Source: an uncultured Chlamydiae bacterium | GTDB lineage: Bacteria > Chlamydiota > Chlamydiia > Chlamydiales > SM23-39 | Assembly: GCA_903909295.1 (NCBI GenBank) | Contig: CAIVVG010000211.1 | Location: 1-12,583, forward strand | Length of the DNA stretch: 12,583 nt | Reading direction: 5' to 3' | Notes under the pieces: model-generated | The model's input: only the letters and a program-made list of their open reading frames with translations | The model's database searches: none | Told to the model about the DNA's origin: nothing | Shown: one piece after another, positions 6,164 to 12,463 of the stretch | How positions within the stretch are numbered: position 1 is the first letter of the stretch | Layout: each line of letters opens with the position of its first letter | Made by a program: the position numbers and the translations under genes

Positions 6164-6268
6164 CGCCAGTCCTTTGGCTGGCGGAGCCTGGGGTGCGGGG
6201 CTTCCCTGCATCATTATATCGTTAGGCGCGCCTCGCGCCGTTATCCTTAGCCGCCCTGCGGCGTTATC
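6164..6268. repeat. Cluster of four tandem small hairpins
   Basis: Four stems stand in a row between the small membrane gene and pgi. They are CGCCAG/CTGGCG (6164-6183, inner CC/GG, loop TTT), TGCGGGG/CCCTGCA (6194-6210, loop CTT), GGCGCG/CGCGCC (6225-6239, loop CCT) and GCCGC/GCGGC (6250-6262, loop CCT). The last two belong to a tandem repeat: units 6221-6245 and 6246-6268 share TTAG at the start, CCT in the loop and CGTTATC at the end. Their stems differ in sequence yet each stays self-complementary. This resembles palindromic intergenic repeats (REP/BIME-like). It may also work as a terminator for the converging genes. Confidence 0.6.
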
Positions 6269-6302
6269 ATGTTCCTTGGCCATAGCCAGCTCCGCTGAAG
6301 AC

Positions 6303-7850
6303 CTAATCCTCTAAAAACTTGAGATAACTTTCAGCCAGCGGAAACGGAGGAGCCGCCTCTCTCAACCTCGGCCCGCTGAACTGCTTAAGGATTTTTGTAG
6401 CGAGGACCTTTCCGAGCTGTACCCCTTCTTGGTCGAACGAGTTGATGCCCCAGATAAATCCTTGGAACGCCACCTTGTGCTCATAAAAGCTGAGGAGGGC
6501 CCCCATGGTGAAGGGATCGAGCCTCTCGGAGAGGAGGATCCGATTGGGGCGGTTGCCCAAGAACACTTTATTGGGGTTCTCATTATTTTGTCCGACGGCC
6601 AGCGCGATCGACTGGGCAAAGAGGTTAGATAAGAGTTTTTCTTGAGAGGTTGTATGCTCCACTTCGAGGTCGCTCCCGTACTGACTTTTGCAAAAACCGA
6701 TGAACTCTAATGGAACGACATCGGTCCCCTGGTGGATCAGTTGGTAAAAGGAGTGTTGACCATTGGTTCCGGGCTCACCCCAAACGACGGGTCCCGTTGA
6801 AAAGGGACAAGAAACTCCTCCCAGATCGACGTGTTTGCCATTGGATTCCATATCGAGCTGCTGCAAGTGGGCGGGAAAGCGAAGGAGCGCTTGGGAATAG
6901 GGAATGATCGCTACGGTGGGGTAGTGGAGGAAGTTGCGGTTCCAAATCCCTAAAAGAGCTGAGGTGAGGGGCAAATTGTCCGGCGTCAAAGCGTGCCGGT
7001 CCATCGCATGGGCTCCACGCAGAATCTCCCGAAATCCGTGGAAACCGAGTGCAAAGCCGAGGACGACGCCTCCCACCATCGAGGTGGCCGAGTAACGGCC
7101 TCCGACGCAGTCCCACATATAAAAAGAAGCCAAGTATTTTTCAGGGTCGTCCATGGGGCTTTTCTCACCGGTGACGGCGATGAAGTGGTGTTTGGGATCG
7201 AGTCCCGCTTTTATAAAACGGGCTCGGACGAGCTGTTCATTGGTGAGGGTTTCCAAGGTGGAGCCCGATTTGGAGACGACGACGACGAGGGTCTTTTTGA
7301 GATCGAGCCCGGCCAATACTCCGTGCACGTCATCTGGGTCAACATTGGAAATAAAGTGGACTCGATGGCCCGGGCGGTGAAAGGCTTGCAGGGCGATGGC
7401 CAAAGCGCGTGGACCGAGATCGGAACCGCCGATGCCGATCTGCACCAAATCGGTGTATTTCCCCTCTACGCGATCTAAAAAGGTCTCGAGTTTCTGCAGC
7501 TCTCTTCCCGCTTTTTCCGCAATCTCTTGGGCCATTGGAGCCGTCTGACGGGCGTCGAACTGATCTCTCATCGCTGTGTGTAGAACAGCTCTCCCCTCGC
7601 TCCGATTGAGAATCGCCCCACTTTGCATTTGGACCATCTGGCCGAGGACATCTCGCTCCCCTGCCAGAGCAAAAAGTGCATCTAGCACTTCCGGTGTCAC
7701 TCGTTCCGTTCCATAGAGTAACTGGAAGCCCACTCCTGAAATGGCCATCGTCGCGATCCGTTCCGGGGTCAGCCCGCTCGGCAGATCAAAAGGATGACGG
7801 CTCAGTTCCTGAAGCCGCCGAAAAGAGGAGGTCTCGATAAAAGGTTTCAT
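6303..7850 (-). CDS. pgi: Glucose-6-phosphate isomerase
   Basis: Interconverts glucose-6-phosphate and fructose-6-phosphate in the cytosol. The 515-residue protein carries the sugar-phosphate site IGIGGSDLG (138-146) and SKSGSTLET, PGI signature 1 DCVGGRYSATSMVG (247-260), ESNGK with the catalytic glutamate Glu335, GTNGQHSFYQ with His366, and signature 2 FDQEGVQLGK with Lys481. The 31-residue distance between Glu335 and His366 matches other PGIs. I placed the start at ATG 7850 (MKPFIETSSF), which fits the family N-terminus. An open frame continues 28 codons upstream to 7934, but that would run into the tRNA-Pro gene. Neighbours are unrelated; the 3' end faces the hairpin cluster at 6164-6268. 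Confidence 0.95.
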   Translation of the reverse strand: MKPFIETSSFRRLQELSRHPFDLPSGLTPERIATMAISGVGFQLLYGTERVTPEVLDALFALAGERDVLGQMVQMQSGAILNRSEGRAVLHTAMRDQFDARQTAPMAQEIAEKAGRELQKLETFLDRVEGKYTDLVQIGIGGSDLGPRALAIALQAFHRPGHRVHFISNVDPDDVHGVLAGLDLKKTLVVVVSKSGSTLETLTNEQLVRARFIKAGLDPKHHFIAVTGEKSPMDDPEKYLASFYMWDCVGGRYSATSMVGGVVLGFALGFHGFREILRGAHAMDRHALTPDNLPLTSALLGIWNRNFLHYPTVAIIPYSQALLRFPAHLQQLDMESNGKHVDLGGVSCPFSTGPVVWGEPGTNGQHSFYQLIHQGTDVVPLEFIGFCKSQYGSDLEVEHTTSQEKLLSNLFAQSIALAVGQNNENPNKVFLGNRPNRILLSERLDPFTMGALLSFYEHKVAFQGFIWGINSFDQEGVQLGKVLATKILKQFSGPRLREAAPPFPLAESYLKFLED

Positions 7851-7909
7851 ATTGTTCTCTATGGCAGAAATGGTTTCTTCTAGCAAGAAAAAGGTACGTT
7901 TTGGTAGAC

Positions 7910-8725
7910 TCAGTCTTCCTTGTTCACGGGGCATAGCGCAGCTTGGCTAGCGCGGCTGGTTTGGGACCAGTAGGTCGGGGGTTCAAATCCCTCTGCCCCG
8001 ATCTTTTTTACAGTGCCCCCGGCGGCAATAAAGCCATTCAATTTCCTTTGTCCCTTCTCAGAAATACGCCCCACATACAGCACATCCAAACCATCCCACT
8101 GCTCTGTCAATGTCGCCTCAAATACAGGTCGCATGGCGGGGCGCCCCTCCAAAAAAGCATCGATTTCTCTAAGGACCGTCCCATCCCACTCTTCGGGAAA
8201 GCACACTCCTAAGGAGGGCTGTGGCAAGGGGGGCCGGATCTGAAAATGGGCAAAGCGCTCGGGAGACAGGAGATGAAACAGCTCGGCTTGAGAGGAAAAG
8301 CCCTCTAACTTTAAGTCTAAAATGAGGGGAAGCTCATCGGGGAGCTTGTGGGCGAGCCTCTGAAAATAGGTGACAAACGCCTCGGCACAGAAAAGGCGCC
8401 GCAGGTGGAGTTCGGGGGCTTGGGGGCGCTCTTGGCGCCAGAGGGCGTAATTGGTCTCTTGCACGTGGGTCCAAGAGAAAAAGGCGTTAAAATCAATGGG
8501 GCCCCGATACAACACAGCCCCCTCAGTCTGCTCTTGAAAGCGTGGCCACACCTCTTTGGTAAACTGCGTGAGGGCCAAGGCGAGGGCCTGAAATCGGAGC
8601 TCATCTTCAAGGGGGAAATAGGGCGCCTCGATCCCTAAGTCAAACTCCCAAGTGATTTTTTCGCTCGTCGGCTCGATCTTCCAGTCGAGCGATTCGTGGG
8701 GCTGGGCAGGTAAACGGATGATCAC
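7910..8725 (-). CDS. Hypothetical protein, 3' end antisense to tRNA-Pro
   Basis: A 271-residue protein of no family I recognise; no signal peptide or membrane segment is visible. It is rich in aromatic and acidic residues (for example YFPLEDELRFQALALAL and PPLPQPSLGVCFPEEWDG) and looks soluble. It starts with GTG at 8725 in a GTGA overlap with the trmB stop codon, with GAGAGG upstream, so it is translationally coupled to trmB. The last 30 or so residues (AEGFEPPTYWSQTSRASQ...) are simply the antisense reading of tRNA-Pro; no stop codon occurs in frame before 7910. The natural protein fold therefore probably ends near GFIAAGGTVKKIG, and the tail is an extension through the tRNA gene. Confidence 0.75.
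   Translation of the reverse strand: MIIRLPAQPHESLDWKIEPTSEKITWEFDLGIEAPYFPLEDELRFQALALALTQFTKEVWPRFQEQTEGAVLYRGPIDFNAFFSWTHVQETNYALWRQERPQAPELHLRRLFCAEAFVTYFQRLAHKLPDELPLILDLKLEGFSSQAELFHLLSPERFAHFQIRPPLPQPSLGVCFPEEWDGTVLREIDAFLEGRPAMRPVFEATLTEQWDGLDVLYVGRISEKGQRKLNGFIAAGGTVKKIGAEGFEPPTYWSQTSRASQAALCPVNKED
7927..8001 (+). tRNA. tRNA-Pro (anticodon UGG)
   Basis: Full cloverleaf of 75 bases: acceptor CGGGGCA (7927-7933) with TGCCCCG (7994-8000) and discriminator A, D stem GCGC/GCGC, anticodon stem GCTGG/CCAGT (first pair G-U), loop TTTGGGA with anticodon TGG at 7962-7964, and T arm with loop TTCAAAT. CCA is not encoded. A T run (8004-8009) just after the gene is a likely terminator element. 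The gene lies antisense inside the open 3' end of the minus-strand hypothetical gene 7910-8725. Confidence 0.95.
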
Positions 8726-9378
8726 AGATTCCTCTCAATGGCAATATAATGGAGGGTTTTCCCCTTTTGTTTCCAGAGGCTTTCAAAAAACGAAGAGCCA
8801 TACCCCGGCCACTCATGGACGTAATGGGGGGCCTCTAATAGCAGCTTCCAATCGGTTGAGCCCTTCACTACTCGCACCATCTGATTGGCGTAGGGGGCAT
8901 CATCGGTCACAAAATACCCCTTCCCGTACGCCACTCGCGCAAGCGCCTCCAGAAAGGGGGGCTGGATGAGCCGGTGCTTGGCGTGGTGCCTTTTGGGCCA
9001 AGGATCGGGAAAATTCACAAAGATTTCCGAGACACTTTTCTCGTGGAGGTAGTGGCGAGTAAAAAGGAGCGCCTCGCAACAAACGACACAGAGATTGGTC
9101 AGCCCCTGCTTTTGCCCTTTGACCCAAGTCTGTTTGGCCCGGACGAATTGGTGCTCGACCCCCACCCAGTTGAGATGAGGGAACTGTTTCGCCTTATCGA
9201 CGATCCACTGCCCATTCCCGCAGCAGTACTCGATGCAGATGGGGGCATCATTAGTAAACATTTTTTGAGGCGGCGACTCCGCATGCCGATCATAGGCCTT
9301 GGGCACATAAAAGAATTTGTCGAGCCAAATAGGTCTCCTATCGGCCCACGAAAACGGGATATGGAGCGTCTGATTCAC
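8722..9378 (-). CDS. trmB: tRNA (guanine-N7-)-methyltransferase TrmB
   Basis: Methylates G46 of tRNAs using S-adenosylmethionine. The Rossmann-fold SAM loop is EYCCGNGQW (50-58), followed by the acidic VGVEH strand end (72-76). The TrmB hallmark is VNFPDPWPKRHHAKHR (121-136), and TDD occurs at 158-160. The preferred start is GTG 9378, giving 218 residues. The first residues then line up with my recollection of chlamydial TrmB (short lead, LxIPFxWxDRR), and a good promoter ends exactly there. The open frame continues to a GTG at 9450, but those 24 extra residues are unlike the family and the start would overlap the divergent exbB gene. The stop codon overlaps the next gene's GTG. Confidence 0.9.
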   Translation of the reverse strand: MNQTLHIPFSWADRRPIWLDKFFYVPKAYDRHAESPPQKMFTNDAPICIEYCCGNGQWIVDKAKQFPHLNWVGVEHQFVRAKQTWVKGQKQGLTNLCVVCCEALLFTRHYLHEKSVSEIFVNFPDPWPKRHHAKHRLIQPPFLEALARVAYGKGYFVTDDAPYANQMVRVVKGSTDWKLLLEAPHYVHEWPGYGSSFFESLWKQKGKTLHYIAIERNL

Positions 9379-9385
9379 GCCGAAG

Positions 9386-9414
9386 ATTATATCTTCTTGC
9401 CTAGACAAAGTAAA
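9386..9414 (-). promoter_or_regulatory. Promoter of trmB giving a near-leaderless mRNA
   Basis: On the minus strand TTTACT (9414-9409) is followed after exactly 17 bases by a perfect TATAAT (9391-9386). The first base of the GTG at 9378 lies 8 bases beyond the -10 box, so transcription should start at or next to the start codon. No ribosome binding site precedes that codon. Confidence 0.6.
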
Positions 9415-9444
9415 CTTGATATCTTTCTTCTTTTGGAGGCACAC

Positions 9445-10083
9445 ATGCACATACTTGTTTTAGCAGCGCAGCTCATCGATCTCAAAAAGATTTTTTTCTC
9501 CGCTCCCCTGATCTACGGACTCCTCTTTCTGATGTCGGTTGCCGCTCTCACGATCTGGATCTACAGCTTATTCACCTTTCGGGCCAAAGATTTCATGCCC
9601 GCCTCCTTTTCTAAAGAGCTCCGCAACCTGCTCCAGACCGATCAGTATGAGACCGCCCTCGCCCTCTGCTCTTCTAAAAACAACCTCCTCTCCCAGATCA
9701 TGGCAACCGGCCTTTCGACACGGCAGTTCGGCCACCAAGTGATGATGGAAGCGATGAAATCCGAAGCAGGGCGCGCCTCCACCGCTTTTTGGCAACGCCT
9801 CTCGCTGCTCAACGATATCGTCATCATCGCCCCCATGCTCGGCCTCTTAGGGACAGTGATCGGGATGTTTTACGCCTTTTACGACGTCAACCGCTCTGTC
9901 GAGAGCATCAACGCCCTCTTCGACGGACTCGGCATCGCCGTCGGCACGACCGTACTCGGCCTCATCGTAGCCATCCTTTCTATGATCTTTTACACCACCC
10001 TCAAATACCGCGTCGTCCGCTCACTCAGTTTGGTTGAAAACGAAGCCCTCTCAATGAGCTCCCTCATTGGCATTAAGGTATAA
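9445..10083 (+). CDS. exbB: MotA/TolQ/ExbB-family proton channel protein
   Basis: Inner-membrane subunit of the proton-driven ExbB-ExbD or TolQ-TolR motor, which passes energy from the membrane potential to envelope partners. The 212-residue product has three membrane segments (about 20-42, 123-145, 163-186). Its family core is IAPMLGLLGTVIGMFYAF (128-145) and IAVGTTVLGLIVA, with the conserved threonines of the proton path. The ATG at 9445 is preceded by TTGGAGG. The frame is open further upstream, but only as antisense of trmB. exbD follows after 2 bases. Whether this is functionally ExbB or TolQ cannot be told from sequence alone; the tolB and pal genes that would decide it are not in the window. 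Confidence 0.9.
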   Translation: MHILVLAAQLIDLKKIFFSAPLIYGLLFLMSVAALTIWIYSLFTFRAKDFMPASFSKELRNLLQTDQYETALALCSSKNNLLSQIMATGLSTRQFGHQVMMEAMKSEAGRASTAFWQRLSLLNDIVIIAPMLGLLGTVIGMFYAFYDVNRSVESINALFDGLGIAVGTTVLGLIVAILSMIFYTTLKYRVVRSLSLVENEALSMSSLIGIKV

Positions 10084-10085
10084 CC

Positions 10086-10541
10086 ATGGAACTTTTCTCA
10101 CACGACGAGCTCAAAGTTTCCCACAACTTCAACTTCGCTCCGATGATCGATTTTCTCTTCCTGATGCTCGCCCTGTTTGCGACCCTCTCTATTTCCCGCG
10201 CCTCCCTCTTTGACCAAGAGCTCCAGCTCGTCCAAGTCAAAACCGGCAGCGAAAAAGCCCCACGGCAAAAAGAGACCGAGCAGGTCAATATCAGCATTTC
10301 AGCCACAGGTAGTTACAGATGGCTTACCGAGTTCCAAGAATATCCGATGGGCAGCGTCCAGGCCATCCAAGACGAGCTCTCCCGCCAGCTCCAAACAGGC
10401 GCCCTCCCCCAAGACCCCGCGCTCACTGAAATCCTCCTCCACATCGACCGAAGCGCCCCCTGGGAACCGATCGCCAAAGCCATCTTCGCCGTCCGCGAAC
10501 TCGGCTTCACCGCCCATCCCGTCTACGAACCACTGGAATAA
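10086..10541 (+). CDS. exbD: ExbD/TolR-family biopolymer transport protein
   Basis: Partner of the preceding ExbB/TolQ-like channel. The 151-residue product has a short cytoplasmic N-terminus, a single membrane helix starting FAPMIDFLFLMLALFATL with the essential aspartate Asp22 in its first turn, and a periplasmic domain of about 105 residues. The end, IAKAIFAVRELGFTAHPVYEP, resembles the usual C-terminal ExbD pattern in which a helix leads to a final strand. The gene begins 2 bases after exbB stops, so the two form one operon, and tRNA-Leu follows 31 bases later. As with exbB, the choice between ExbD and TolR is open. Confidence 0.88.
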   Translation: MELFSHDELKVSHNFNFAPMIDFLFLMLALFATLSISRASLFDQELQLVQVKTGSEKAPRQKETEQVNISISATGSYRWLTEFQEYPMGSVQAIQDELSRQLQTGALPQDPALTEILLHIDRSAPWEPIAKAIFAVRELGFTAHPVYEPLE

Positions 10542-10572
10542 AAAGGGTTGTGTTGATAGAATGAGTCGCTCC

Positions 10573-10654
<82 letters not shown>

Positions 10655-10710
10655 CTTTTCTCTGAAAATCTGGTCTCCCAAAGCCTGTTGGTAGTCGGCA
10701 ATGATTTTGT

Positions 10711-10765
10711 TATACCGGACTCGGTCACCCGCTTGGAATTTGCGGGGTTCACCGAGTCCAGTATA
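10711..10765. repeat. Long imperfect palindrome between tRNA-Leu and the toxin-antitoxin genes
   Basis: TATACCGGACTCGGT (10711-10725) pairs with ACCGAGTCCAGTATA (10751-10765), 14 of 15 positions. The apical part (ACCC with GGGT, then GC with GC) continues the stem. With no T tract on either side it does not look like a standard intrinsic terminator. It could end transcription of the antitoxin gene (stop at 10782), or be a small mobile palindromic repeat. Confidence 0.6.
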
Positions 10766-10781
10766 CAAGTCCTTTACGAAT

Positions 10782-11171
10782 TTAAGGGGAAGCTACTCGT
10801 TTTTTTCTTAAAGAAGCGACCACTCGCCTTCTCTTGACTACCGATCTTTTGACTTTTATTGCACCCCTCTTAACCGATCTAGAGAGACGGCGCTGCGGCA
10901 AAACTCGAATCTCTACATTACACCCTAACAAAGTGAGATAATTCACAAGTGTATCATTGCTGAAATCATTGATTTTTCCAGTCATGAGAGAAGATACCTT
11001 GGGAGGGCTGACCCCCAAAATTCCAGCGATCTCCTTTTGGGTGAGGCTACTTTTTCGCACTAGATTCACGACCTCGGACATCAAATCGGATCGAGCGACC
11101 ATTTCGTCAGAATCATCTAATCCCAGATCAGCAAAAATATTATCGGTTGTAACTAAGCTTTTCTCTCTCAT
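10782..11171 (-). CDS. HTH (XRE/HigA-like) antitoxin with a basic C-terminal tail
   Basis: Probable antitoxin and autorepressor of the toxin encoded just upstream. The 129-residue product has a helix-turn-helix at about residues 33-75 (SLTQKEIAGILGVSPPKVSSLMTGK) followed by LVNYLTLLGCNVEIRV, the pattern of HTH_37-type antitoxins paired with Gp49/HigB toxins. The ATG at 11171 overlaps the toxin stop codon as ATGA, and GGAGGAGAG upstream, inside the toxin gene, is a strong ribosome binding site. Residues 94-129 form an unusual tail with 16 lysines or arginines and no acidic residue, recalling chlamydial histone-like proteins. The tail may add nonspecific DNA binding; similar but shorter basic tails occur in the family. 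This region is visibly more AT-rich than the core genes, which suggests transfer. Confidence 0.85.
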   Translation of the reverse strand: MREKSLVTTDNIFADLGLDDSDEMVARSDLMSEVVNLVRKSSLTQKEIAGILGVSPPKVSSLMTGKINDFSNDTLVNYLTLLGCNVEIRVLPQRRLSRSVKRGAIKVKRSVVKRRRVVASLRKKRVASP

Positions 11172-11521
11172 TTTTCTCTCCTCCACTCGTGATAATCAAT
11201 CCTCGCTTGTCTGAGCCTTTGAAGGACCAGATCGATCTCCTTCTTCGGAGTAGCTATACCAGATTTACTTTTCTTGTGGAACACGTGCAGCACACCCAGC
11301 GCATCTCCGAATTCCACAGTATACACAGCCCTAAAAGTCCCCGCCCTCTCATCGATGACCACCTCTGATAGGGTCTCGCGGAGGTGTCGTAGGGGCTTTG
11401 TATTGCCCGGGTTTCTACCCTTCTGGAGCTCTCTCAAGGCATGTCCCACCTCTTTTTGGACCTCCGTAGGCATAGACTTGAGGTCCTTCCTAGAGGACCC
11501 CACCCACAAAATTGGCTTCAT
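11168..11521 (-). CDS. HigB/RelE-type toxin, phage Gp49-like family
   Basis: Predicted ribosome-associated mRNA endonuclease of the Gp49-like family (PF05973). The 117-residue protein shows the family pattern: WVGSSRKDLKSMPTEVQKEVGHAL at the N-terminus, GNTKPLRHL, a strand TFRAVYTVEFGDALGVLHVFHKKSKSG, and an ending helix with PKKEIDLVLQRL. ATG 11521 (MKPILWVG) is preferred because related proteins begin this way; ATG 11539 adds six residues and is possible. Neither start has a clear ribosome binding site (GAGCGG at 11537-11532 is the best for 11521). Toxin precedes antitoxin, with a 4-base overlap. Expression is probably repressed by the antitoxin at the palindrome 11550-11567. Confidence 0.87.
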   Translation of the reverse strand: MKPILWVGSSRKDLKSMPTEVQKEVGHALRELQKGRNPGNTKPLRHLRETLSEVVIDERAGTFRAVYTVEFGDALGVLHVFHKKSKSGIATPKKEIDLVLQRLRQARIDYHEWRREK

Positions 11522-11549
11522 CGGGCATCGACCGCTCATAGGACATATA

Positions 11550-11567
11550 ATTACTAATATTGGTAAT
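11550..11567 (-). promoter_or_regulatory. Palindromic operator of the toxin-antitoxin operon
   Basis: ATTACTAATATTGGTAAT is an 18-bp inverted repeat, perfect apart from one symmetrical pair. It lies 10 bases upstream of the outer toxin ATG (11539), just downstream on the minus strand of a possible -35 box TTTACA (11576-11571). Antitoxins of this class usually bind such a site to repress their own operon. I could not place a convincing -10 box. Confidence 0.5.
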
Positions 11568-11805
11568 TTTTGTAAATAGGCATTTTTCTGAGGGTATAAC
11601 TAGGACTTCGTTAAATTGGTCCAGGCCTATTGGTGGTCGACGAGGATCCGGGCCACTTTTCCCTCTTCTTTAAATCATCACACATCCCACAAGTATTTTT
11701 TAACTATTTTATTTTCAATAGGATCGGGGCCAACCAAAATACTGCTGTAACTAAAAAAACCACATAACTTAATGTGCAATATGTACCCAATATCGAGGCA
11801 GTCTC

Positions 11806-12162
11806 ATGAAAACTCTCATCTCCGTCAACCCACTTAAGGCCGGAAAACTCAAAGAGTACAAGGCGTTTTCCGCTGAAAATACAGGTCATCGCAAGCGCGA
11901 ATACACCGACCTCTTGCATCGTTACGGGCTACGGAATGCAAAAGTCTGGTACCACAAATCGGGAGACAAGGAGTTCATCATCGTCATGCACGATGCCGAG
12001 GACGACGCTAAAGAGCGCTTGGCCCATTTCGCAGCCTCGAAGAACCCCTATGACCAGTGGTTTACAGAGCAGCTCAAAAAACTGCACGATTTCGATGGGG
12101 AGCCATTCGCCCAGCTTTTGTTCGAATTTCATCCCCAAAAAGCCAACCTCGATGTATGCTGA
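11806..12162 (+). CDS. Small dimeric alpha/beta-barrel-like protein (hypothetical)
   Basis: A 118-residue soluble protein. The order is a first strand (KTLISVNPLKAGKL), a helix (KEYKAFSAENTGHRKREYTDLLHRYG), a strand pair (NAKVWYHKSGDKEFIIVMHDA), a helix (DDAKERLAHFAAS) and a C-terminal helix with PYDQWFTEQLKKLHDFD. This is the pattern of ferredoxin-like dimeric barrel proteins such as L-rhamnose mutarotase and DUF6176. The resemblance is one of fold; no catalytic residues can be assigned. The ATG at 11806 has GAGG 7 bases upstream. The stop codon lies inside the possible start region of the truncated DUF2442 frame that follows, so the two may be translationally coupled. Confidence 0.75.
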   Translation: MKTLISVNPLKAGKLKEYKAFSAENTGHRKREYTDLLHRYGLRNAKVWYHKSGDKEFIIVMHDAEDDAKERLAHFAASKNPYDQWFTEQLKKLHDFDGEPFAQLLFEFHPQKANLDVC

Positions 12163-12167
12163 ATGGC

Positions 12168-12335
12168 ATGAACGCACAAGTGGAAGCAGCCTACTTCACT
12201 CGGAGCTCCTTGGCCGTTGACCTCGTAGATGGTCGAACGATTTCTGTTCCACTGAACTGGTACCCCAAGCTCCTGAAGGCTTCTCAAAAACAAAGAGGAG
12301 GCGCTCCACTTGAACATTCTCTCCGAAACCACTAA
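12168..12335 (+). pseudogene. Truncated DUF2442-family protein
   Basis: The frame begins MNAQVEAAYFTRSSLAVDLVDGRTI and continues to VPLNWYPKLLKASQKQR. This is the N-terminal two thirds of DUF2442 (PF10387): a strand, L.VDL.DGRTI.VPL.WYP, then a helix. The family normally goes on with an IHWPxLDEDIS segment. Here the sequence turns into GGAPLEHSLRNH and stops, giving 55 residues instead of about 80. No other frame downstream restores the missing part, so this looks like truncation by rearrangement rather than a simple frameshift. ATG 12168 or 12156 (overlapping the previous stop codon) could be the start. DUF2442 genes are often next to DUF4160 genes in toxin-antitoxin-like pairs; no DUF4160 gene is seen here. 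Confidence 0.6.
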
Positions 12336-12463
12336 TAAATTTAGTAGTTCAGGGAGTTTCTTCAAGTACACGATCTACCCTGAAGATACCGATTGGCTAC
12401 GCCCCCTCTTTTTGCACTGCTAGACCAGGAAATATCAGAGAGTCAATATCTACCATTACACTC

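Noticed and set aside
6033..6314. Plus-strand 93-codon frame after the small membrane gene
   Set aside because: It overlaps that gene in another frame and runs through the hairpin cluster; its translation reflects the repeats.
7850..7934. N-terminal extension of pgi by 28 codons
   Set aside because: It would reach into tRNA-Pro, is unlike the Pgi family, and ATG 7850 matches the expected beginning.
8974..9444. 157-codon extension upstream of exbB
   Set aside because: It is the antisense of trmB; the ATG at 9445 has a strong ribosome binding site and the family N-terminus.
11580..11705. Possible gene remnant in the intergenic stretch (plus-strand frame around 11608-11674, minus-strand frame ending near 11630)
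   Set aside because: Both strands give short plausible protein-like pieces, but neither has a start signal or a motif I recognise.
11704..11919. Minus-strand 71-codon frame ending in a hydrophobic segment
   Set aside because: Half of it is antisense to the better supported gene at 11806-12162 and no ribosome binding site is visible; the hydrophobic end may be chance in AT-rich DNA.
12285..12423. Plus-strand frame continuing after the DUF2442 break
   Set aside because: The translation does not resemble the missing part of DUF2442 (no IHWP/LDED) and has no start of its own.
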